Shown here: positions 35,535-44,795 of the stretch, one piece after another | Position numbering within the stretch: position 1 is the stretch's first letter | Layout: each line of letters opens with the position of its first letter | Origin: Amycolatopsis balhimycina FH 1894 | Lineage (GTDB): Bacteria > Actinomycetota > Actinomycetes > Mycobacteriales > Pseudonocardiaceae | Direction: 5' to 3' | Length of the DNA stretch: 64,000 nt | Assembly: GCF_000384295.1 (NCBI RefSeq) | Contig: NZ_KB913037.1 | Location: 3,334,649 to 3,398,648, forward strand | Translations under genes and position numbers: made by a program | Notes under the pieces: generated by a model | What the model saw: only the letters and a program-made list of their open reading frames with translations | Databases searched by the model: none | Told to the model about the DNA's origin: nothing

Positions 35535-36923
35535 TCACGCGGGTGGCAGGGCGCGGCACAGCGTGTCGAGCGCCGCGGGGTAGGCGTGTTCGGGCGGGGT
35601 GGCGTACCCGACGACCAGTCCGTCCATTGTGGACATGGTAGCCGCCGGGTGGCGGAAGGCGGCCAGGCCGTCCACGGCGAGCCCTTGCCACGCCGCGGCC
35701 TTCAGCGCGGCTTTTTCCGTGCCCGGCGGCAGGCGCAGCACGGCGTGCAGGCCGGCGGCGATGCCGGTGGGCACGACGTGCGGGGCCCGTCCGGCGAGCG
35801 CCGCCACGAGCAGGTCGCGACGGCGGCGGTAGCGCTGGCGCATCCGCCGGATGTGCCGGTCGTACGCGCCGGAGCGGATGAACTCCGCCAGGGTGAGCTG
35901 GTCGAGCACGCCCGCCCACGCCTCGCGCTCGCCCTTCACCGCGAGCACGGCGTCGACGAGGTGCCCCGGCAGCACCAGCCAGCCGAGCCGCACCGCGGGC
36001 GACAGGCTCTTGCTGACCGAACCGGCGTAGACGACGTGCTCGGGGTCGAGGCCCTGGACCGCGCCCACCGGCTTGCGGTCGTAGCGGAACTCGCCGTCGT
36101 AATCGTCTTCGATGAGCACGCCGCCGGTCGCGCGGACGTGGCCGACGACCGCGGTGCGGCGGTCGTGGTGCAGCGGGCCGCCGGTCGGGAACTGGTGCGC
36201 GGGCGTGAGCAGCACCGACGGGGTGTCCAGGTCCTCGACGCACGCGCCGTTTTCGTCCAGGGCAAGGGGAATCGTCTCGACACCGGCAGCGGCGAAGATC
36301 GAGCGGTGGAACGCGAGGCCGTACGACTCGACCGCGAGCGGGCCCGGCAGCACCGCCGGGAAGAGCAGCCGCAGCGCGTGCGCGAACCCCGAGCACACCA
36401 CGATCCGGTCCGGTGACGTCCGCACGCCCCGCGCCCGCGCGAGGTACTGGGCGAGGGCCTCCCGCAGTTCGCGGCGCCCCCGCGGGTCGCCGGGGCCGAA
36501 GGCGTCGTGCGGGGCCACGTTCAGCGCGCGGCGCGCGGCGGCGAGCCATTCGGTGCGCGGGAACGACGTCGCGTCGGGCTGCCCCTGCCTGAGGTTGTAC
36601 CGGGGTTCCGGCGTTCCCGGCGCTTTTTTGGGCGTCCGCACCGGTTTGAGGGGTTCGGCACGCTCGGCGACCCGGGTGCCGGAGCCCTGGACGGCGGTGA
36701 GCCAGCCCTCGGCGACCAGTTCGGCGTAGGCGTCGGCGACGGTGTTGCGGGCCAGCCCCAGGTCGGCGGCCAGTGACCGGTACGGCGGCAGCCGGGTGCC
36801 CGGGGCGAGCCGTCCGGCGCGGACGGCGTCCCGCAGCGCGGCGATGAGCGCCGCCCGCTTGCCGCCGGCACCCGCGAGCTCCAGGTGCAGGTCGACGCCC
36901 GAATTGACCCAGTCTTCTGGCAC
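35535..36923 (-). CDS. MocR-type PLP-dependent transcriptional regulator
   Basis: The product has 462 residues from GTG 36923. Residues 18-85 are a GntR winged helix (LPPYRSLAADLGLARNTVADAYAELVAEGWL). Residues 110-460 are an aminotransferase fold I domain with the cofactor aspartate in VLIEDDYDGEFRYD and the Schiff-base lysine K305 in YAGSVSKSLSPAVRLGW. MocR proteins sense PLP or an amino compound and often control the divergent gene, here an AhpD-like protein 47 bp away. A TAGGGT box lies 8 nt before the start, so it may be leaderless. The effector is unknown. Confidence 0.92.
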   Translation of the reverse strand: MPEDWVNSGVDLHLELAGAGGKRAALIAALRDAVRAGRLAPGTRLPPYRSLAADLGLARNTVADAYAELVAEGWLTAVQGSGTRVAERAEPLKPVRTPKKAPGTPEPRYNLRQGQPDATSFPRTEWLAAARRALNVAPHDAFGPGDPRGRRELREALAQYLARARGVRTSPDRIVVCSGFAHALRLLFPAVLPGPLAVESYGLAFHRSIFAAAGVETIPLALDENGACVEDLDTPSVLLTPAHQFPTGGPLHHDRRTAVVGHVRATGGVLIEDDYDGEFRYDRKPVGAVQGLDPEHVVYAGSVSKSLSPAVRLGWLVLPGHLVDAVLAVKGEREAWAGVLDQLTLAEFIRSGAYDRHIRRMRQRYRRRRDLLVAALAGRAPHVVPTGIAAGLHAVLRLPPGTEKAALKAAAWQGLAVDGLAAFRHPAATMSTMDGLVVGYATPPEHAYPAALDTLCRALPPA

Positions 36924-36931
36924 GGAAATGC

Positions 36932-36963
36932 ACCCTACACGCGGGTCAACCGGGCACTAGGTT
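36932..36963. promoter_or_regulatory. divergent leaderless promoters of MocR and AhpD-like genes
   Basis: Rightward, TAGGTT (36958-36963) lies 7 nt before ATG 36971. Leftward, TAGGGT (36932-36937, minus strand) lies 8 nt before GTG 36923. Neither start has a ribosome site. The whole gap is 47 bp, so a regulator bound here would affect both genes. The -35 boxes are weak. Confidence 0.5.
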
Positions 36964-36970
36964 TCTGGTC

Positions 36971-37432
36971 ATGACGAACTCCCGCCTCAACTTCGCCAAG
37001 ACCGCCCCGAAGGCCTTCAAGGCCCTGATCGGCTTCGACGCCGCCGCCCGCGCCGGGCTGGACCCCGCACTGGTCGAGCTGGTCCAGATCCGCGCGTCGC
37101 AGCTCAACCGCTGCGCGTACTGCCTGCACATGCACACTTCGGACGCCCGCAAGGCCGGTGAGAGCGAGGAGCGGCTGCACATGGTCGCCGTGTGGCAGGA
37201 AGCCACGAACTTCTTCAGCGAGAAGGAGCAGGCCGCACTGGCCCTCACCGAAGCGGTCACCCTGATCTCGGACGGCGGTCTGCCCGACGACGTCTACGCC
37301 CGCGCCGCCGGCCAGTTCGGCGAAGAGGAGCTGGCCCAGCTGCTCGCGCTGATCTTCACCATCAACACGTGGAACCGCATCGCCATCACGACGGCGAAGG
37401 TGCCGGGCACGGACGAGCGCGTGGCCCGCTGA
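36971..37432 (+). CDS. carboxymuconolactone decarboxylase / AhpD-family protein
   Basis: The product has 153 residues, all helical. The alkylhydroperoxidase motif is C48-x-x-C51-x-x-x-H55 (LNRCAYCLHMHTSDARKAGE). These proteins reduce peroxides through a Cys pair, using lipoylated or thioredoxin-like partners. The segment KAFKALIGFDAAARAGLDPALVELVQIRASQ is typical of the AhpD-like subgroup. It is divergent from MocR, its probable regulator. Its TGA is the start of a 42-bp dispersed repeat. Confidence 0.9.
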   Translation: MTNSRLNFAKTAPKAFKALIGFDAAARAGLDPALVELVQIRASQLNRCAYCLHMHTSDARKAGESEERLHMVAVWQEATNFFSEKEQAALALTEAVTLISDGGLPDDVYARAAGQFGEEELAQLLALIFTINTWNRIAITTAKVPGTDERVAR

Positions 37433-37471
37433 GCAGCCCCCGTTTTCCACGCTAGCGGAAGGCACCGACAA
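37430..37471 (+). repeat. 42-bp dispersed repeat, copy 2, containing the AhpD-like stop codon
   Basis: It is identical over its first 25 bases to 9092-9116 and similar to 9133. As at 9092, it begins exactly with the TGA of the upstream gene. Confidence 0.8.
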
Positions 37472-37519
37472 ATCTCGGCGCCTTCCGCTCGGCAAGCCCG
37501 GCTTGTCCCCAGTGCCGGG

Positions 37520-37549
37520 CAAGCGCCCCCATGCACATTGGGGCGCTTG
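37520..37549. terminator. 10-bp hairpin between convergent AhpD-like and MFS genes
   Basis: CAAGCGCCCC (37520-37529) pairs with GGGGCGCTTG (37540-37549) across a 10-nt loop. It lies two bases before the MFS stop, and about 90 bp after the AhpD-like stop, and could stop transcription both ways. Confidence 0.65.
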
Positions 37550-37551
37550 GG

Positions 37552-39012
37552 TCAGTCGGCGACCGCGGCCAGCTCCGGCTCGGCGACCGGCGGGACCGGG
37601 GCCGTCCGCTTCCGGGCCACCAGGCCCGAGGCCGCGACCAGCAGGCCCAGCACCGCGATGCCGGTGACCACGCTCAGCGCCGGGGTCAGCCCGGTCAGCA
37701 GCGCGGCCGGTGAGGCCTCGCGGCCGCCGTTGGCGGTCAGGACCGCCGTCACCACCGCGAGCCCGATCGCGCCGCCGACCTGCAGTGACGTGTTCAGCAG
37801 GCCGCCGGCCAGGCCCTGCTCGTTGTCCGCGACCCCGGCCGTCGCCTGGATGTTGAGTGACGAGAACGCCAGCGTGAAGCCGATACCGAGCAGGATCATG
37901 CTGGGCAGGACGTACCCCGCGTAGCCGGAGTGCTCGTCGATCCGCAGGAACAGCGCGTAGCCGATGACGTGCGCGACGACGCCCGCGAAGATCGTGCGCG
38001 GCGTGCCCACCCGGTCGATCAGCGGCTCGATGCGCGGCGAGCCGAACGCCACGATCAGCGCCGCAGGCAGGAAGCCGAGCGCGGTCTGCAGCGCGGACCA
38101 GCCCAGCACCCGCTGCAGGTACAGCATCACGACGAACTGGAACCCGATGTACGCGCCGAAGAACAGCGCGCCGCCGAGGTTGGCGCGGGCCAGCGGCCCG
38201 GAGCGCAGGATGCCCAGCCGCAGCAGCGGGTGGCGGCTGCGCTTCTCGATGACCACGAACGTCACCAGCAAGGCCACCGCGACGGCGAACGTGATCAGCG
38301 TGCGCGCCGAGGCCCAGCCGACCTCCGGCGCCTCGACCACGCCGAACACCAGCAGGAGCGAGCCCGCGGCACCGGTGATGGCGCCCGGGAAGTCGTAGCC
38401 GCCGCCCTGTTCGGCGCGGTACGACGGGATCAGCTTCCACGCCGCCGCGAGGGCGACCAGCGCGATGGGTGCGGGCAGCAGGAACGTCCAGCGCCAGCCG
38501 ACCTCGGTCAGCAGGCCCGAGAACACGAGCCCGGCGGAGTAGCCGCTGGCCCCGAACACGGCGAAGATGCTGATCGCCTTGTTGCGGGCCGGGCCCTCCT
38601 GGAACGTCGTGGTGATGATGGACAGCGCGGCCGGCGCCGTAAACGCTGCCGCTAATCCCTTGATGAACCGGCTCGCGATGAGCAGCGCGCCGTCGTCGAC
38701 GAGGCCGCCGAGCAGCGAGGCCAGCGCGAACACGGCGACGGCCACGAGGAACACGCGACGCCGGCCGAGCAGGTCGGCGGTGCGGCCACCGAGCAGCAGC
38801 AGGCCGCCGTAGCCGAGCACGTAGCCGCTGACGACCCATTGCAGCGCGTTGGTGGACAGGCCGAGGTCGGCCTGGATCGCCGGGAGCGCGACCCCGACCA
38901 TCGACACGTCGAGCGCGTCGAGGCCGATGACGATCGAAACGGTGAGCAGGACACCCCAGAGACGTGCGTCCCACCGCGTTGAAGTGGTGGACAAAGACAC
39001 GGAAGAGCTCAT
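37552..39012 (-). CDS. MFS drug-efflux transporter, DHA2-like (14 helices)
   Basis: The product has 486 residues with 14 predicted membrane helices. Motif A is GGRTADLLGRRRVFL (loop 2-3), and the first helix ends VIGLDALDVSMVGVALPAIQADL, the motif D1-like segment of the DHA2 group. Motif C-like SAGLVFSGLLTEVGWRW follows. It would export hydrophobic drugs by proton antiport. It is divergent from a MarR regulator across an array of five 15-bp repeats. A leaderless promoter TAGACA-N17-TACTGT ends 7 nt before ATG 39012. The substrate is unknown. Confidence 0.92.
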   Translation of the reverse strand: MSSSVSLSTTSTRWDARLWGVLLTVSIVIGLDALDVSMVGVALPAIQADLGLSTNALQWVVSGYVLGYGGLLLLGGRTADLLGRRRVFLVAVAVFALASLLGGLVDDGALLIASRFIKGLAAAFTAPAALSIITTTFQEGPARNKAISIFAVFGASGYSAGLVFSGLLTEVGWRWTFLLPAPIALVALAAAWKLIPSYRAEQGGGYDFPGAITGAAGSLLLVFGVVEAPEVGWASARTLITFAVAVALLVTFVVIEKRSRHPLLRLGILRSGPLARANLGGALFFGAYIGFQFVVMLYLQRVLGWSALQTALGFLPAALIVAFGSPRIEPLIDRVGTPRTIFAGVVAHVIGYALFLRIDEHSGYAGYVLPSMILLGIGFTLAFSSLNIQATAGVADNEQGLAGGLLNTSLQVGGAIGLAVVTAVLTANGGREASPAALLTGLTPALSVVTGIAVLGLLVAASGLVARKRTAPVPPVAEPELAAVAD

Positions 39013-39019
39013 GCCGGCG

Positions 39020-39094
39020 ACAGTACATGCACGCGCATCTAATGTCTACGCATTTAATGCGCTTGCATCTGATGCCCGTGCATGCTAAGTTGGT
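39020..39094. promoter_or_regulatory. five 15-bp operator repeats over two overlapping leaderless promoters
   Basis: Units begin at 39020, 39035, 39050, 39065 and 39080. The three central ones are GCATCTAATGT, GCATTTAATGC and GCATCTGATGC, near palindromes. The outer two are degenerate (ACAGTACATGC, GCATGCTAAGT). Leftward, TAGACA (39043-39048) and TACTGT (39020-39025) are 17 bp apart, 7 nt before the MFS ATG. Rightward, TTGCAT (39063-39068) and TAAGTT (39086-39091) are 17 bp apart, 7 nt before the marR GTG. MarR binding here should repress both genes. Confidence 0.75.
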
Positions 39095-39098
39095 CGCC

Positions 39099-39488
39099 GT
39101 GAGCGACGTCGCTGAGCACGCCTTGAATGAGCCCGCCCTGGTGCAGGAGTGGCACGAGCTGCTGGCGCGCTACTCGGCCGTGTTCAGCAAGCTCGAGTGC
39201 CGTCTGCAGGAGCGACACGGGATCGGCGCGAACGAGTTCGAAGCCCTGGAACGGGTCGCGACCGGCGACTCCAAGTGCCGGTCGGCCGACCTCACCGAAG
39301 CCATTCACCTCAGCCAGAGTGCCACGTCACGACTGGTCGCCCGCCTCGAGAAGGAGGGCCTGGTCGAGCGCGCGCTGTGCGAGGTGGACCGGCGCGGCAT
39401 CTTCGTCACCCTCACCGAAGCCGGGCGCGAGCGCTACCTCGCGGCGAAGCGGACGCACCGCGAAGTGCTCAACGAGACCCTGCGCTGA
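39099..39488 (+). CDS. MarR-family transcriptional regulator
   Basis: The product has 129 residues and is a winged-helix dimer protein of MarR type: FEALERVATGDSKCRSADLTEAIHLSQSATSRLVARLEKEGLVERALCEVDRRGIFVTLTEAGRE holds the recognition helix and the wing with the DRRG motif. GTG 39099 is chosen because TAAGTT lies 7 nt before it. Upstream in-frame ATGs exist (39027, 39042, 39057, 39072), but they lie before the predicted transcription start. It probably represses itself and the divergent MFS exporter until a ligand binds. Its end is 4 bp from the converging protease gene. Confidence 0.92.
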   Translation: MSDVAEHALNEPALVQEWHELLARYSAVFSKLECRLQERHGIGANEFEALERVATGDSKCRSADLTEAIHLSQSATSRLVARLEKEGLVERALCEVDRRGIFVTLTEAGRERYLAAKRTHREVLNETLR

Positions 39489-39492
39489 CGCC

Positions 39493-40878
39493 TCAGCCGA
39501 CCGGCCCTTCGATCGCCTTCACCGGCACCTGCCGCTGAGCGCCGGCGGCACCTGTGACGGTCAGCGTCAGCTGGTCGCCCGGGTGGTGGGTGTCCATCAC
39601 GTTCGTCAGCGTCGTCGCCGAGTCGATCGGCTTGCCGTCGATGGCCGTGACCACGTCCCCGGCCGCGAGACCGGCCTGCTGGGCCGGCCCGCGCGGGACG
39701 ACCTGGCGGATCTGCGCGCCCTGGCCCTGGGAGTCCGACACCGAAACGCCGATGAACGCCGTCTTGCCGATGTGGACCTTGTCCGACGCGGTGCCCGCGA
39801 CGATCTGGTGCGCGATGTCGACCGCCTTGTCGATCGGGATGGCGAAGCCCTGGCCGGCGCCGCCGCTGCGGCGCCCGTTCAGCTGGTAGCCGGTGGACGC
39901 GGCGGTGTCGACGCCGATCACCTGCGCGTCCGCGTTGACGAGCGGGCCGCCGGAGTCACCCGACTCGATGTTCGCCCGGACCTGGATCAGGCCGGTGAGC
40001 TGCTCGGACGACCCGCTGGACTCGTCCGAGGCGGTGATCGACTGGTCCAGCGCCGTCACGGTGCCCGGCGCGGCCACCGGGTCGCCGCCGCGGCCGCCGG
40101 CGTTGCCGAGGCCGAGGATCTGGTCGCCGACCTTGACCGCCTTCGAGTCGCCGATCGCCGCGGCCGTCAGCCCGGACGCGCCCTGCAGCTGCAGGACCGC
40201 GACGTCTTCGCTGCGGTCGTAGCCGACCACCTGCGCCTTGTACGTCTTGCCGGTGCCGATGCTGGTGACCTTGATGCTGGTCGCGCCGGCGACGACGTGG
40301 TTGTTGGTGAGCACCTCGCCGTCCGGGGTCAGCACGATGCCCGTGCCCGCCGCGGCCGCGCCCTGCAGCCCGAGCTCGGTGTTGACGTTGACGATGGCCG
40401 GGTTGACCTTGGCCGACACGGCATCGACGTCGAGGACCGTCTTCGCCGAGCTGGGCTGCCCGGAGAAGCCGAAGTTCTGGTTGCCGCTCGCCGTCGGGCT
40501 GTTCGAGGCCGAGATCAGGTGCCCGATGCCGAGCCCCGCGACCACCGCGAGAGCGATCGCGACGACGGCGACGGTCAGCGCGCGAAGCGGGTGGCGCTTG
40601 CGCGGCGGCGGCTGGTAGGCGGGCTGCGGATAGCCGTAGCCATGGGGGGCACCCTCATGACCGTAGGGCTGCTGCGGGTACGGACGTCCCCACTGGTCAC
40701 GGGGCTGGTCGTAAGTCTGCTGCTCGTAAGTCTGCTGCTCGTAAGTCTGCTGGTCGTAGGGCTGCCGGTCGTACGGCTGGTCGTAGTAGCCCTGGCCGTA
40801 GTGACCCTGCGGGTACTCGCCCTGGCCGTAGCCGTACGGGTATCCGCCGCCCTGCGGTCCTCGGTCGTACTCGCTCAT
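39493..40878 (-). CDS. membrane-anchored HtrA/DegP-type serine protease with PDZ domain
   Basis: The product has 461 residues. ATG 40878 has GGAG upstream. Residues 1-95 are a cytosolic Tyr/Gln/Pro/Gly-rich tail with near-identical TYEQQ units encoded by 15-bp direct repeats (about 40708-40755). Residues 98-119 are the membrane helix. Residues about 145-345 are a trypsin-like domain with catalytic His194 (LTNNHVVAG), Asp225 (RSEDVAVL) and Ser309 (IESGDSGGPL). Residues about 365-455 are a PDZ domain. It acts outside the membrane in envelope protein quality control, like mycobacterial PepD. Confidence 0.93.
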   Translation of the reverse strand: MSEYDRGPQGGGYPYGYGQGEYPQGHYGQGYYDQPYDRQPYDQQTYEQQTYEQQTYDQPRDQWGRPYPQQPYGHEGAPHGYGYPQPAYQPPPRKRHPLRALTVAVVAIALAVVAGLGIGHLISASNSPTASGNQNFGFSGQPSSAKTVLDVDAVSAKVNPAIVNVNTELGLQGAAAAGTGIVLTPDGEVLTNNHVVAGATSIKVTSIGTGKTYKAQVVGYDRSEDVAVLQLQGASGLTAAAIGDSKAVKVGDQILGLGNAGGRGGDPVAAPGTVTALDQSITASDESSGSSEQLTGLIQVRANIESGDSGGPLVNADAQVIGVDTAASTGYQLNGRRSGGAGQGFAIPIDKAVDIAHQIVAGTASDKVHIGKTAFIGVSVSDSQGQGAQIRQVVPRGPAQQAGLAAGDVVTAIDGKPIDSATTLTNVMDTHHPGDQLTLTVTGAAGAQRQVPVKAIEGPVG

Positions 40879-41027
40879 GCACAGCTCCAGCCCTCGACAA
40901 GCCTCCGGCTCGTACCAGGAAACGCCCCGATCCTGAGAATTTCCTTGTCCGGTTCCGTGGACTTGCTGTGGATTCACCGTGGGAGCGCCGAGACCGACCT
41001 GACGTGACCGATCTTACGCCGGCGGCC

Positions 41028-44315
<3,288 letters not shown>

Positions 44316-44319
<4 letters not shown>

Positions 44320-44795
44320 GAGACGTACTCCAGGCTCGCGTCGGCCAGCCAGGCCTTGAAGTAGTCCGAGAACGACTGGCGGACGAGGATCGTGAAGCCT
44401 TCTTCCCGGACCATGAGCACGATCCCGGTCCGGGCGAGCAGGGTCTGCACACACGTACCCGGCGGCGACGCCTCCAGGTCGATCGAGCACCCGTGCGCCA
44501 GGACGTCCCGCGCGTGCTCACCGGTCAGCCGCACGACGTTGCGCTGGGCCGACACGTCGACCACCGCCAGAACGCCACTTTCACGTGAAAGCTCCGCCTC
44601 CAGGTCGCCACTTTCACGTGAAAGTGGCGGTCCCAGGACCAAGTACTCGTCGGGGCCCATCCAGAGGATGTCGATGTCCCCGCCGCTGGTGAAGGCGCAC
44701 GGCCTGGGCAGGTCGACGCCGAGCAGGGCGTGCCCGTCCCGGAGGCGCACGGTGAGCTGGGTGCGGAACGGTTCGTCGACCGCGTCAACCGTCAC
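44316..44795 (-). CDS. soxG: sarcosine oxidase gamma subunit
   Basis: The product has 159 residues from GTG 44795 with GGAGC upstream. ILWMGPDEYLVLGPP and VVDVSAQRNVVRLTGEHARDVLAHGCSIDL are characteristic of SoxG, and the FTILVRQSFSDYFKAWL end is typical. It is part of the cytosolic heterotetramer that turns sarcosine into glycine, 5,10-methylene-tetrahydrofolate and H2O2. Unusually, codons between the PDEYLVLG and VVDVSAQR motifs come from two copies of a palindromic repeat and read LSRESGDLEAELSRESG. It overlaps soxA by 11 bp and purU by 4 bp. Confidence 0.92.
44573..44629. repeat. two palindromic repeats inside soxG
   Basis: The second copy is a perfect 24-bp palindrome at 44606-44629 (CGCCACTTTCAC and its complement). 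The first shares the CTTTCACGTGAAAG core at 44578-44591. The same core occurs between genes at 57596-57659. Both copies lie in the soxG reading frame and each is translated as LSRESG. Confidence 0.85.

Noticed and set aside
35278..36933. Extension of the LamG gene frame upstream to 36933
   Set aside because: The extra 550 codons overlap the MocR gene on the same strand in another frame and show shadow composition. ATG 35277 has a strong ribosome site and begins a signal-like sequence.
39027..39098. N-terminal extension of MarR with repeated M-x-x-H-L pentapeptides
   Set aside because: The frame is open, but it lies before the predicted transcription start, and its repetition is explained by the 15-bp operator boxes. 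It is kept as an observation, not as coding sequence.
40708..40755. Independent tandem repeat element
   Set aside because: The 15-bp units encode the TYEQQ repeats of the protease's disordered tail, a normal coding low-complexity region.
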